DNA of 64,000 nt, taken from Sthenelais limicola (taxonomy: Eukaryota; Annelida; Polychaeta; Phyllodocida; Sigalionidae). A program made the position numbers and the translations under genes. The DNA lies in contig OW804098.1 in the NCBI GenBank assembly GCA_942159475.1, forward strand, positions 9,712,406-9,776,405, given 5' to 3'. Within the stretch, counting starts at the first letter, position 1; each line of letters opens with the position of its first letter. The notes under the pieces are model-generated. The model made no database searches. It worked only from the letters and a program-made list of their open reading frames with translations, and was not told the origin of the DNA. This document shows positions 42,020 to 53,554 of this stretch, one piece after another.

Positions 42020-42120
42020 AATGTCACCTGTCACAAGGAGGGTATTGGATTAGTTGCTTCTATTGAAAGACAGTTCAGTGACAAGCTCTAATTAGTAGTT
42101 AAATTCTGGCAAAGGTATTA

Positions 42121-42356
42121 GGGTCAGATTTTTTGAAAATGTACAATTGGCAGCTCTACACATTTAGGAAATTCTGCTAAATTTGGCTGAGAAATGATGA
42201 ATACAGGGTATATCTGTGTATATTTGGAATCGCATTGATTTAAAGTATCGGTTCTGTTATGTTAAACTGCATTTTGAAGCTCAATTTTGTGTTAAATGTG
42301 GGTTATTTGAGAGGATTGGTGAAGGCAAAAATGTAGATTTGCTGAAAATCTGGCCC
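42121..42356 (+). mobile_element. family-1 MITE
   Basis: Subfamily A, GGGTCAGATTTTTTG to AAAATCTGGCCC, flanked by ATTA on both sides (4-bp target duplication). Confidence 0.85.
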
Positions 42357-42456
42357 ATTAGTGATCGGCTATGATTGAGCATTGGCATACAGAGACCTAT
42401 TAGACAATATTTACAACCAACTCTTGGAACATATTTTCATGAAAAATATAAATAAC

Positions 42457-42587
42457 CTTAATGTGAGGATGTGTAGTGGTAATGCATTTGAGAGTTACAT
42501 CACATCTTGCAGATACTGGTTCAATTCCGATGAATTGTTTAGCATTTTTGCAAAGAGAAATGAAGTTATTTTCTATATTGCCAAAGC
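42457..42587 (-). CDS. methyltransferase exon 4 (SAM-binding segment)
   Basis: A 131-bp exon, acceptor TTTGTTTCAG, donor AAG|GTTATT; phase 1 in, phase 0 out. It encodes 43 residues that complete the glycine-rich motif I (SIGTG|GFGNIE) and contain FIGIEP, whose Glu is expected to bind the SAM ribose, as in histamine N-methyltransferase-like enzymes. Homology in order and phase fit make this a solid exon. Confidence 0.75.
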
Positions 42588-42654
42588 CTGAAACAAACAA
42601 GAACACAATATTGTTAGAACACATTCAAGTTATTGTCAAAGGATTGATGCAGTG

Positions 42655-42835
42655 GACAATTCAACTTCCCCAATCCTCTCAAATAAGCCAAATTTCAGAC
42701 AAAAATAAAGTTCAAAATACAGTTCAACCAAATATACTCGAATTTACCTAGTATTGGCCAAATTTAAGCCTAATTAAGCAGAATTTACTAAATGTGCACA
42801 GCTGCCAATTGTACATTTCCTGAAAATCTAACCCA
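42655..42835 (-). mobile_element. family-1 MITE fragment
   Basis: Reverse orientation, lacking the left inverted repeat; the right end CAATTGTACATTTCCTGAAA and CTAACCC is present. Confidence 0.7.
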
Positions 42836-42975
42836 TATACAACTGCTAGTATATGCTCAGGGTTGTTTAAATGGTTGATATTAAAAGAGAGATGCTCGAC
42901 ACGACTGTGGAATACATCAGATGATTACACATGATTATTCTAGTTGATGATCATTCATGAATGAGTATGAGGTAC

Positions 42976-43179
42976 CTGTTCCAATGCTAAGAATTCTTGA
43001 AAGCTGGTCATATTGAAGTAATGATCTTGCTTCATCAGATTTCAAGAAATCATTAATATTTTTGTTCCTGTTGCTGCGTTCATAAAAGTCTTCCAATCCA
43101 TCAATGCTGGGATCATTGGGTAAAAGAACCCTCCCAGTAGAAAATGAACAGATGAGATTTCTTTCAGTGATATCTGTAC
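42976..43179 (-). CDS. methyltransferase exon 3
   Basis: A 204-bp exon, acceptor TTATTGCAG, donor ACAG|GTACCT; phase 1 in and out. It encodes 67 residues: an N-terminal part (TDITERNLICSFSTGR) I do not recognise, then FYERSNRNKNINDFLKSDEA and QLSRILSIGT, the start of motif I of a class I methyltransferase. The FYERSN helix preceding motif I corresponds to the usual N-terminal helix of the family, so the catalytic domain starts here. Confidence 0.7.
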
Positions 43180-43359
43180 CTGCAATAAAAGTTGCTCAAT
43201 TAATAAACAAATTAGGTAGATTTGAGGGTTAACCTTTAGTGAGAATTCTACGATAATCGTGCTAGTACTAGTACTTGTAATACCATGTGGCGTATCGCTG
43301 AGTAAGCCCAAAGCAAAGAGGCCATAAAACAAGTTGCTTTGGGGCTTATGAAGCAAATA

Positions 43360-43769
43360 TGTGATCTGTTTCAGGAAAATGAGTCATAAGTCGCAAAAAC
43401 TGGATTTTGAGATACCATCATATTTGAAAAGAGGGGATCAAGCCGATTCCAATGATAGTAAACAGTTTAATAATGTAATAAGTATTTCTAGATTTTAAGT
43501 TTGATATTTTCGTTTTTTTTTAAAAAAGTTTTGAATATTTCTTGGGGTCAATAAACAGTAAAGTTACTAAATGCTGTCCATATGAGGACCTTTGAAACGA
43601 GAAGATATATTACATAGATTGTCCTGCAATTTGATACATCGATTGATATAACTATAAGTAATCAACCCACCAACAATTAGAACATTCTAATAAAGTGATC
43701 TTGTGGAAAGAACACTTTGAAAAATATGAATTTTGCGACTTGTGACTCATTTTCCTGAAACACATCACA
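43360..43769 (+). mobile_element. family-2 MITE
   Basis: TGTGATCTGTTTCAGGAAAA to CCTGAAACACATCACA, 410 bp, intact-looking, flanked by ATA/TAT. Confidence 0.85.
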
Positions 43770-43916
43770 TATAATCCACCGCATTCTATGGTTTTCATAC
43801 TTTTATTCCATGATTTCATGCAGAAAATTCTAAATTCTACCATTTTCAATGGCAGACGATATTCAGGAATTACAGACAAACCTTCTTCAGAGGATAATAT
43901 ATATATGGGTCAGATT

Positions 43917-44140
43917 TATAGATAATGTACAATTCACCTTCACCAATTTTCTCAAATAACCCAAATTTCAGAAGAAAATAAAGTTAAAATACAGTTCAAC
44001 CTAACCACACAGATTGCTAGAATCACTGCAATGCAGAACATACTCGAATTTACCTAGTATTGACCAAATTGCAGCCTAATTTAGCAGAAGTTACTAAATG
44101 TGCACAGCTGCCAATTGTACATTTCCTGAAAATCTAACCC
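43917..44140 (-). mobile_element. family-1 MITE (subfamily B)
   Basis: Reverse orientation, GGGTCAGATTTATAG to CTGAAAATCTAACCC, flanked by ATAT on both sides. Confidence 0.85.
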
Positions 44141-44581
44141 ATATACAACATATATAATGTATAGAAGTAAATGTTCCTGCAAATTCATTCTCCTTATATA
44201 TATTTTTTTTTATAGATTTTTTTGATCATCTATAGATTTTTTTATAGATTTTATTTATTTTTGGGTTGCCGACTTCCCTTTTCGGGGTTAGTTCTGTCGG
44301 TCCAAGATGTATTTTTTTACAGACAGAGATATAATGTAAAACAGCATTGAAAAACAGATAATACTAATAACAGTATTTACAATATATGTCACTTGCCACT
44401 TACCACTGAGCTTCTTACCGTGGAGTGTTTGTGATTTTGGTTTGTCTATTTGTATTTCAGAAGTTAGACAAGGGTGATACATGGAGTCAGGGAAAACTTA
44501 TGATAATAACAATTTTTCTCACTTGCCACTCGGACTCTTGTGGTGGAGTGTTGGTGATTATGGTAGTCAATGGCTTTATGT

Positions 44582-44819
44582 GGGTCAGATTTTTAGAAAA
44601 TGTACAATTCACTTCCACCAACCCTCTCAAATAACCCACATTTAAGACAGAAATGAGCTTCAAAATGCAGTTTAACATAACAGAACTGATACATTTAATC
44701 AACACGATACCAAATACACCCAGATATACCCGATGCTCATCATGTTTCCGCCTAATTTAGCAAAATTTCCAATATTATGTCTAAAGCTGCCAATTGTACA
44801 TTTTCTGAAAATCTGACCC
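44582..44819 (-). mobile_element. family-1 MITE
   Basis: Subfamily A, reverse orientation, flanked by ATGT on both sides, a clean 4-bp target duplication. Confidence 0.88.
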
Positions 44820-45231
44820 ATGTATTAGTACAGTACATATATATATGTGTACTCGAATGAAATCCATGTTAGATATTGCAACTGTAGAACACAAGTCATT
44901 GGAGCACAATTGGGGAGGATTTTGTCTGGTTGTTTTTGAACAGCGTTTAAAAAAGTTCCTCATTTGTATTTGGAGGACCTGCTTGAATCCTTTCCTTGGA
45001 TGACTACAGTTATTATCGCTCACCAGCGGCCATTTTATCTCGGCCTATTCCACTTCCAATTTGTGTATAAACATATAACAACAGTAGAATATTGATACAT
45101 CCCTATCAGTCCCAGAAGTCATAAAATGAGTAAATTTGGGTAGATTTGTTTTGTCATAATAGAATGAATATGCAATGTATTATCTTATTGTCAATGTTGA
45201 ATAATATTAAACTCAAACAAACTTGTCTTAC

Positions 45232-45294
45232 CAGCCATGATATCAGGTGTGTAGATAACAGGTATATGTATATAGAGTGCCTCAAGTTGTCCAA
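45232..45294 (-). CDS. methyltransferase gene exon 2 (as numbered here)
   Basis: A 63-bp exon, acceptor TATATTCACAG, donor GCTG|GTAAGA; phase 1 in and out. It encodes 20 residues, GQLEALYIHIPVIYTPDIMA. It is upstream of the methyltransferase domain and not part of the known core. Both borders are good and the frame joins exon 3 as G|GT. I do not recognise the segment. Confidence 0.55.
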
Positions 45295-45649
45295 CTGTGA
45301 ATATAAAAATGAAAGGTATTAGTCTTATCTATTATTATACCACGATCAGGGGTTGTACACGCTGCAAATACATGCCATTGTATTTTGTTGAATAGATCCA
45401 CGCATGAAAATATGAACCTTTTTTTGGCCTAAATCTGAGCATTCTTATTAGTTGAAGTTACGCTTGCTTATGATGTCACACCTATTTGTGACATCATATG
45501 CCGTCCGTTTCGTCATTGATTAGCCAATCAGTTGTACGCTTGTATAGCGCTTTTGTATCAAAAATCAATATGGCCATTGGAGAGAAGCGAGGTAAATAAA
45601 TAGTTTGTTTCTTAAATTTACTTTAAATTATGAGATTGTGGTATGAAAA

Positions 45650-45817
45650 TAGGATGTAACTCCGTTAGTTTCTGACTTACTGTACATGATGGGCACTCAT
45701 TTTTTTTCGACCAGGGATCTCACTCGAGGCCTGCGGCTTCTCGTGAGATCCCTGGTCGAAAAAAACTTGTGGCCATCATGTACAGTACGTCTGAAACCAA
45801 CCTTGTTACATCCTAAG
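45650..45817. repeat. 168-bp foldback hairpin
   Basis: Two arms of about 70 bp: AGGATGTAAC...TACTGTACATGATGG...TCGACCAGGGATCTCAC and its near-perfect reverse complement, around a 20-bp loop (TCGAGGCCTGCGGCTTCTC). It would form a long stem-loop. Probably a foldback transposon. Confidence 0.85.
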
Positions 45818-46300
45818 ATAAAGATATGTGACCCGCCGAGGGGAAAGAAGGCTCCGCGCGGGAGTTATAGTTCCTGGTATTCCCACTAGGAGTCACAACA
45901 TGTTCATGACATCACTGTCATAAATGTTTATATTAGCAATTCTGAGAGGCAGCTAACTTTGAAAGTCTGTAACTTCACTAACTTTTGGAGTATCAACAAA
46001 CTTCTTTCACTTTTATAATGCTCATTTCCCCTTCTGTACATCCCTGTCATTTTTTATTTTTTTTATTTTTAATATTTATTTTTTGTACATGTGATGTGTC
46101 ACAGGAAAATGAGTCACTCCCCAAACTTATTTGAGGTCATCTACTGAAAACTGACATAACTTTACAAAAAAGCCTATATCTCGGCAAATTCTGGGAATTC
46201 TCAACTATTCTTTTCGGTTATTGACTCAGGAGGACATGCAGATTCAGAATCTGTAATAAACCCCAATTCGAAAATTTGGCCCTGGAGTCCCCTTTCTGCT
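45818..46300. other. intron 1 section with a stray family-2 end
   Basis: Noncoding. GTGATGTGTCACAGGAAAAT at 46091-46110 is an isolated family-2 terminus; nothing like the body follows until the next copy at 46317. Confidence 0.5.
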
Positions 46301-46316
46301 TGGCTGGTCACATATA

Positions 46317-46726
46317 TGTGTTGTGTTTCAGGAAAATGAGTCATAAGTCGCAAAATTGATATTTTTCAAAGTGTTTTTTTCACAAGATCATATTATTGGA
46401 ATGTTCTAATCGTTGGGGAGTTTATCACTTATAGTTATATCAATCGATGTATTAAATTGCAGGACAATCTATGTAATATATCTCTGCGTTTTAAAGGTCC
46501 TCATATGGAGTATATTTGGTTACTTTACTGTTTATTGACCCCAAGAAATATTGGAAACTTTTTTTTTCAAAAACGAAAATATCAAACTTTAAATCTAGAA
46601 ATACTTATTAGATTATTAGACTGTTTACTATCATTAGAGTCGGCTTGATCTCATCTTTTCAAATATAATGGTATCTGAAAATCTATTTTTTGCGACTTAT
46701 GACTCATTTCCTTGTAACACATCACA
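46317..46726 (-). mobile_element. family-2 MITE
   Basis: TGTGTTGTGTTTCAGGAAAA to TTGTAACACATCACA, 410 bp, in the orientation of the 30998 copy. Confidence 0.8.
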
Positions 46727-46921
46727 TATGATAACAGCGGTCAGTTTATATCAGCCTCTGTATGGAACAGCATTGTACTGATCTTAAACCTAATACACTG
46801 ACTGGCTACATGGCTCATGTAGAGTTGGACAGAAAGATCGTCAACGCATTTGTGAATGGGGAAATTGGTTTGGAAAGTTTATTAATGTAAAACATTATCT
46901 ACCTAGCACAGATCAATTTAC

Positions 46922-46994
46922 ATGTTAGGATTCCCGGTATCAGTACTGCAATTGGTGCTACTTCTTTTTCCACAGCATTTACAGCATTGAATGC
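46922..46994 (-). CDS. methyltransferase gene exon 1 (first one found)
   Basis: A 73-bp exon, acceptor GTTCTCAG, donor CTAACAT|GTAAAT; phase 0 in, phase 1 out. It encodes 24 residues, AFNAVNAVEKEVAPIAVLIP then GILT, joining exon 2 as T|TT. There is no ATG, so at least one exon lies further right. Another donor, GCTAG|GTAGAT, is possible but would put exon 2 out of frame. Confidence 0.5.
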
Positions 46995-47760
46995 CTGAGA
47001 ACAACTGATAATGGTGTACTCTTATGTTTATATAGTTTAAGCACAAAATAGTTATTTTCTACATAATTGTTTCTACATATTTTTTTCCAATTATTGTCAT
47101 CGATAAAGAAATAGAGTGTATTAGTAGTGTATACCAACATTTCTTACATTTTGTACACTGAACGAGTGGCCTTTTCAGTAAATACTAAGCTTTAAAATTA
47201 ATAAAAATTATGATTAAAGGATAACAATCAAAACCAGTTTTCCCAATCAGAGAAAAGAGAGGGGTGTCCCTTTTGTTAAATGGATAATGTATTACTTCAT
47301 TTTAATTCATATTGTTATTCTGATGTAATTTCAAGCACTGCAATAAACAATTTGTATATGAACAATGTCAAACAATATATTTAATATAAATCTACATAAT
47401 GTGATATAAGATTAACATATACATAGGCACACATAAATTTCTTAATTATTAATTAGTTGCCAATGGAAACCAATCCATTGGTCGTAGTGGGTGTCAGACA
47501 CAAATTTTAGGCTACCTGAAAAAAATTAATTCAATGGTACAAACCTATATTCAACAAGAAGACTCAAGTTGTTCAGAATCACTAGCAAACTCAGACACGC
47601 ACTGTATGCTTCAGATTCCTTGAGAAAGTGCCTAAAAGTTTCAAGCTGAAAGCTAGAACTGTGGTTCAAGATGTCTTGTACTTACACTATTTGAATGAAA
47701 ATAGCTAAATGAACCATGATAAAACATGTCTAGCACTGCTTGCAATAGGTCTATATACAT
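46995..47760. other. upstream of exon 1, possible weak exon
   Basis: On the - strand, a frame at about 47560-47645 reads HFLKESEAYSACLSLLVIL.. between TTTTAG and a GTTTGT donor, but its phase does not fit exon 1. I do not call it. The rest is AT-rich. Confidence 0.35.
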
Positions 47761-47982
47761 GGGTCAGATTTTCAGAAAATGTACAATTGGCAGATCAACA
47801 CATTTAGGAAATTCTACGAAATTTGACCGGAAAATCATCAATACTAAGTATATCTGAGTATATTCAGTATTGCCTTGATTCAAACAATCTGTTAGGTTAT
47901 GTTGAACTGATTTGTGTCTTAAATGTGGGTTATTTGAGAGGATTGGTGAAGGCGAATTGTACATTTTCTGAAAATCTGACCC
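47761..47982 (+). mobile_element. family-1 MITE
   Basis: Flanked by ACAT on both sides (4-bp target duplication). Slightly shortened middle. Confidence 0.88.
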
Positions 47983-48208
47983 ACATACATTTGATTCTCA
48001 TCATGTTTAGAAACTTAAAGATTGTCATTCATTTCTCAAATATAGTAGAAGAGAAACCACCCCCATCAGCAAATACATTAGTTTAATGAATGGAGAGAAG
48101 AGCGGATAACATTTCCCCTTTGAGAATGAGATTTACAAATCCCATAAAACAATTGTTCTATGCCAGTGACGCAGTTCTCATGGGGGTCCAGTTCTGGCAG
48201 GAACAGAT

Positions 48209-48442
48209 GGGTCAGATTTTCAGAAAATGTACAATTCGCCTTCACCAATCCTCTCAAATAACCCACATTTAAGACAAAAATGAGCTTCAAAATGCAGTTT
48301 AACATAACAGAACTGATACTTTAAATCAATGCGATACCAAATATACTCAAATATACCCGGTATTCATCACTTTTCAACCTAATTTAGGAGAATTCCCTAA
48401 ATGTGTAGAACTGCCAATTGTACATTTTCTGAAAATCTGACC
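48209..48442 (-). mobile_element. family-1 MITE
   Basis: Subfamily A, reverse orientation, flanked by AGAT on both sides. Confidence 0.88.
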
Positions 48443-49306
48443 TAGATGTTGTAAGTTCAGGCTCGGGGATCGAAGTTTAGATTGGGTCAGAGAACCAGAA
48501 ACTGTACACCTAAGTAAATTACCAAAATTCAATAAAAACCTAGTCCAAAATTGATTCATATGTGTTTAACCTAACTTGATCTCGAGTAGTATTTTTACAT
48601 AAAGCCTAGTCTAGCTAGACACAGCAGTGGGAGGAAGACTATGGTTTTTCTGTTGAATTATCACCCGTGAGCCCATTATCCTCATGTGTTCATGACATCC
48701 ATTGTTCATAATATTATTTGTTCACTGTGCGTGCCCATTTATGTTTATTTGTCATCTCACGGAACATTGGATGTATAAAAATGCTAAATAAAAAAAAAAA
48801 TAAAAAAAATAATTGACTTCTAAGACCAACACAAATCTAATATACACAGATATACTGTGCTTTATCCTGTGCTCCATTTTTTGCTAGTACCACCAAGATT
48901 CCATCCTAGTGACCTTCACCCAGGGACACCCTGACGTTCTTCCAGGGACCTGCTTTCTTAAGGCCGATATCCACTGGCAAGTAAATTGCTCCCGTAAATG
49001 GCTCCAGTTAATGGGAGGCCCTCTCCTCACATTTACTTACAAGTGGATACCGATGCTCCCGTAAACATGAGCTTTACTAAAACTGACAGGAGCTTGACAG
49101 GGGGGGGGGGGGGTCCAGTAAAAATCAAACTGAGTTTGATTTTGACAGGAGCAAACCCATTTACGTACGTAAATTGGGGTTCAGGGTTCAGGTTTCTATG
49201 GATTATTCATTTACTTTTTACTTTTTGTTCCTCTTCTAATTAAAATTAAAAAAATGAACACAGCACAGTTTGGGCACTCTTTTGTTTCTTGTGTTACTGC
49301 ACATGC
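48443..49306. other. noncoding, with a local inverted repeat
   Basis: Contains AT-rich sequence and, near 48963-49052, CCGATATCCACT..AAGTAAAT facing ATTTACTTAC.AAGTGGATACCG, a loose hairpin, followed by a 15-base G run at about 49101. No gene. Confidence 0.45.
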
Positions 49307-49437
49307 GGGACAGATTTTCAGAAAATGTACAATTGGCAGCTCTACACATTAAGGAACTTCTGCTAAATTAGGCTAAAAAAGTGATGAATACCGAGTATAT
49401 CTGAGTATATTTGGTATCACATTGATTTAAAGTATCA

Positions 49438-51897
49438 TATATAGACGAAGCGAGCTGGGTCCAACCAGTCTTATCCAAACTACTACCATGTAATGAAGAC
49501 TCAAAAGTCTCCATAGTGATGATCCTATTACATCACGATCTACCTATTACGTCATGGGTGGTGCCAAGATACAACTGCAATGTCACAATTGTTTTTAATA
49601 ATTTATTCTTAAATCCATATTAATTGATGGTTATAATAAATAATATCCCTCAATGCCAATTTAGTTAATCATTTGATACTTTATATAAATAAATTATCTG
49701 CAAGTACCATGATCCACTAGGGGCAAGGGGGTGGGGGCTCTCCCTCTAGGGAAGAGCCTGTGGGCACAACATGGTTTGCTCCTGGGGGAGCTTATCCGGC
49801 AGTCCTCAGGTGTCAACTAGGTTGACACAGGTGGATTTGGTCACAAACCCGGGTTTTTTTTCATGAGATAACGTTCTATTTTTTACAGAAAGTAATGATA
49901 ATCTTACTAATAATAATAATAGTTATTATTATTGTAACTCTACATCAACTGAGGTTGATTATTGAATTTATCAGGTGTTGTTTTAGGATATTCATCCTAC
50001 AGAGCTGGACAAATCATCATGAATGAAGGGCCTGAAATCGGTGGGGGTGTGTGGGCAAAATGCCAGGTAGACGACAATGAGGATAAAAATTGTTCACATA
50101 GCTATGTTGTTCCCCAGCAAGTGTCCACTGATGCCCCCAATCAATCAGCTAGCATTCTGTTGGTGTGTTCCCCAAGAGATAGCATCAATTATGTTGAGGC
50201 CCTGTGGGGCCATCGTTTTAAGTCTATGAATACATTTCATCTCCATGTGGTTTTGTATGTCCTCTGACAGTTCCCTAGTGGCAGAACAGTGGATGAACTC
50301 AAGAATGAAGACCGTTACATCATTTTCTTCCATGTGGTTCGGGGAATTGAAGTGCCTAGATACAGTTGTGTCACCTTCTGGTAGATCCGGACGGGCTACG
50401 GTCCTGAAGTGTTGGTATAGGCGTTGCATAAGAAGTTGTTTAGTTTTACCTACATACTGTTTTTGGCAAACTTTGCATTCCAGGCAATATATCAAATTGT
50501 CACTTTTGCATGTAACATTGTTTTTAGACACATATGACCTTCTGGTAGTGGTTGAAGTAATTCTCCCACTTGTGTCCAGTTTCCCACAATACCTGCAGTC
50601 CGTAGTGGTGCATGCAGATGGACGATTGCCCGTGGTTAGCGAGGCTGTGTCATCAAGTAGTAGGTAGTTTCACACATACCAAGTTCTCCCCCAAATTCTT
50701 AGGGAGGCAGTATGTGATTATAACCTTTGTGTTATAGAGGCGGCTCGTTGTGGTTGAGCGTCCCAGCAGATCCCAGTTATCTCGAATACTTTTAGGGAAG
50801 ACATTGCAGGATGGGTGGTATCTTGTTACTCCCAGCATAGGTCTTTCATCAGTCATTGCTGCAGTCAGGTCTGCATTCTTGGATTTATTGAGTAGCTCGT
50901 CGCGTGTTCTGCTCCTAGCAGAGGAGAAAGTACGTACAATGAGATCAATACATTTGAAGTGTAGTGCCTTGTCTTTGCAGTGTTTGTCGAAGTCAGACGT
51001 TTTGCTGCATATCTGTCTGATGCGGATAAACTGGCTGTACACTCTCCCATCTTGGGTACTTCGTTTGTGAGCCGAAGTGTAGTGCCGGAAATTGTTGGCA
51101 TCAGTAGGTTTGCAATATAGGTTGGTATAGAAGCCTATGGTATCATCCCTGATCACATAAGTGCCAAGAAAACAGACGCGTTCTGTTGAGATTTCTGCAC
51201 TAAATTTGATAGTGGAGAGGGCTTGATTTAGCTCACTTATTAAAAGGTTCAAAGAATCTGAACCATGGGTCCATATCATGAAAATGTTGTCTATGTACCT
51301 GGCGTACAAGGCTGGTTTGCATTCCCTAGTGTAGATGAATTTCTCCTCAAACCAGTCCATGTAGATGTTTGTATAGGTGGGTGCCACCCTGTCCCCATGG
51401 CAGTACCTCCAATCTGGAGATAATCCTTGCCATTAAACTTGAAATTGTTTCGTTCTAAAACGAAAACTAGCAATTTCAGAATAGATCCATCTTGGGTTGG
51501 TAGAGAGCGGTGGTTTGCCAATGTGTGGTGTTTTTCTAAGAAAAGTTTCACCGCCCTTTTGCCCTCATGATTGGATTTATTAGTATACAAGGAAGTGACA
51601 TCCATTGTAACTAAGATGGCGTCCTGTGCCTGCAAATTTGCCTCGTCTATCATTTGTATGAAGTGTCTTTGATATATGATTTGATTCTCGGAACATATGG
51701 TCTGAGGATCGTGTCAATGAATCCTGAGATCTTCTCAGTGGGACCTCCATTTCCAGATATGATCGGGCGATAAGGGCAGGGAGTTTTCCCCTTTGTACCT
51801 TTGGTAAAAGGTAGAATTCAGGGCATCTCGGATCGTTATTTTGTAGCATATTGAAGATGTCTTGTGAGATCTCATTCTCCTCCAGAAGTTGTCTCAG
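49438..51897 (-). mobile_element. Penelope-like element (PLE), decayed
   Basis: A 2.46 kb retroelement on the - strand with RT followed by a zinc-finger/GIY-YIG endonuclease, the order that defines endonuclease-bearing Penelope-like elements. The 5' part is truncated near 51897. The 3' UTR is 49438-50144. Not functional. Confidence 0.85.
50145..51880 (-). pseudogene. PLE reverse transcriptase-GIY-YIG protein, broken
   Basis: Read from the right. A segment with PEFYLLPKVQRGKLPALIA (51700-51849) and, in other frames, TLHTNDRRGKFAGT; then LVTMDVTSLYTN and NNFKFNGKDYLQIGGTAMGT (51291-51653); then APTYTNIYMDWFEEKF and ARYIDNIFMIW (50653-51387); then CRYCGKL..CKSDNLIYCLECKVCQKQYVGKTK and QRLYQHF (GIY-YIG, 50145-50640). 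At least three frameshifts are seen. The RT catalytic pair normally DD reads DN (YIDN), so even a repaired frame would lack a key Asp. Confidence 0.8.
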
Positions 51898-52016
51898 TTA
51901 AAGTATTAGTTCTGTTATGTTAAACTGCATTTTGAAGCTTATTTTTGTCTTAAATGTGGGTTATTTGAGAGGATTGGTGAAGACGAATTGTACATTTTCT
52001 AAAAATCTGACCCATG

Positions 52017-52534
52017 TATATTACAGTGCATGCTAGGATGGATTAATTTCAAAACTGTCATACAAATATGTAGCAACATTTGTCTCGAAATGCAAGGATC
52101 TTTTGTTATATACAGGTATTATTTCAATTTTATGTATATGTCGTCAGAGCCCACTCACTCACTGATATGAGTAGAGTGGCCTCCCCTCGGACACGCCCAC
52201 TTAGTACAACGATTGGGTGTGTGGTGGTGCAGGTGTGCTTATACTGAAAAAAGAGTCACTTTACAATTAGGATTGGTCGAGTTATGTTGTCTCTTATAAA
52301 CTTAAGTCGTGATATAACACTTTTAACCAACATCATTGCGTGTGTAAATGAGCCAAACCAAATGCATGATGGGAAAGATGGAATCTTGTGTTATGGAAAC
52401 ATGTATAACACATGACTATTGACATGAGATCAGTGTTAAATATTCCATGCTGAACATAACATGGTTTCTATAGATTTTTCACTGACATACAACACCCATG
52501 ATTCCATGCAAATCAAGATTCAAGATCTTTTTCA
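52017..52534. mobile_element. diverged family-3 MITE with internal insert
   Basis: The left section TACAGTGCATGCTAGGATGGATT to about 52110 and the right section GCATGATGGGAAAGATGGAAT to TCCATGCAAATCAAGATTCA match the body of 31746-32096. About 235 bp (52112-52347) between them is unrelated. Terminal repeats are lost. Confidence 0.6.
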
Positions 52535-53342
52535 TGAAGTTTTTTTTTAATCGAATTTTGCATATTTTCTCGACATGAAATGTATCACAAACGTGAAATA
52601 GTTGGGAAATAAAACTTCATCCCCCCAAAAAAGATGGCGAAGGATTCCCCTACTTTTTTATTTTTTCTATTTTTTAAAATATTTATTAGGTTCACTTTCA
52701 AATCTGGATTTTAAGAGAGAAAGAGAAAAAAAAGCATTTCAAAATCCTATGTTTTAAGTTCAAATATCAACTGGTCTTATATGAAATCTGCCCTCTTCTC
52801 CAAGACATTCGTTTTCGTTCCCTAAACATGATAATACTTCGCCCAGTGAGGGGATGTGAAAAGGTGAATACCACACAACCTACACTTCCACTGTATCAAT
52901 AATATTATATGCAACATTTTAAGATCACTTGGAATTCCTAGATCGAAAACAGAACTCAATTAGGTGACAAAACATGATATTACATGGCAACAACATCATT
53001 CTGGAATGAAATTATATATAAATGGAGTCAAATAACGTCCGAACCGCCCATGACCAAGGAGAATATTGAGTATATATGATCAGTAGATGTTTTGCATGTC
53101 ACTATTGGACTCTTCTGATAGGTATAAACAAGCGATGGGACGATTACCAATGTGACCACCCAAACGTTCCTCCCCCATACAGTTAGCTTTTATGTGTGAT
53201 AATTATCACCTTGACTGTGCTGATACATGGGTTATGCATGGGTATGTTATCCATTGCATGAGTCTAGTCCTTGCTGAACCGAGTCTGGACCTGGGTCTGG
53301 TGTTTTACGGACTTGTTGACTCGAGGAAGCAGACCATTTCTT
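52535..53342. other. no gene seen
   Basis: AT-rich, with homopolymer tracts. No exon or repeat was identified. Confidence 0.45.
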
Positions 53343-53549
53343 GGGTCAGATTTTCAGAAAATGTACAATTCGCCTTCACCAATCCTCTCAAATAACCCAC
53401 ATTTAAGACAGAAATGAGCTTCAAAATGCAGTTTAACATAACAGAACTTGCTAGAACTATATTTAGATATACCCAAAATTTATTATATTTTAGCAGAAAT
53501 TACTTAATATGTAGAGCTGCCAATTGTACATTTTCTGAAAATCTGACCC
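53343..53549 (-). mobile_element. family-1 MITE
   Basis: Reverse orientation, about 30 bp shorter than usual, flanked by TCTT on both sides (4-bp target duplication). Confidence 0.88.
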
Positions 53550-53554
53550 TCTTA

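Larger units (their letters stand above)
49307..52013 (+). mobile_element. family-1 MITE split by a Penelope-like element
   Basis: Left half 49307-49437 (GGGACAGATTTTCAG to TTAAAGTATCA) and right half 51898-52013 (TTAAAGTATTAG to AAAATCTGACCC) reconstitute one subfamily-A element. TTAAAGTAT is present on both sides of the insertion, a target-site duplication. Confidence 0.85.

Noticed and set aside
49438..50144. Hammerhead ribozyme at the 3' end of the Penelope-like element
   Set aside because: Looked for CTGATGA and GAAAC boxes on both strands and found no convincing arrangement.
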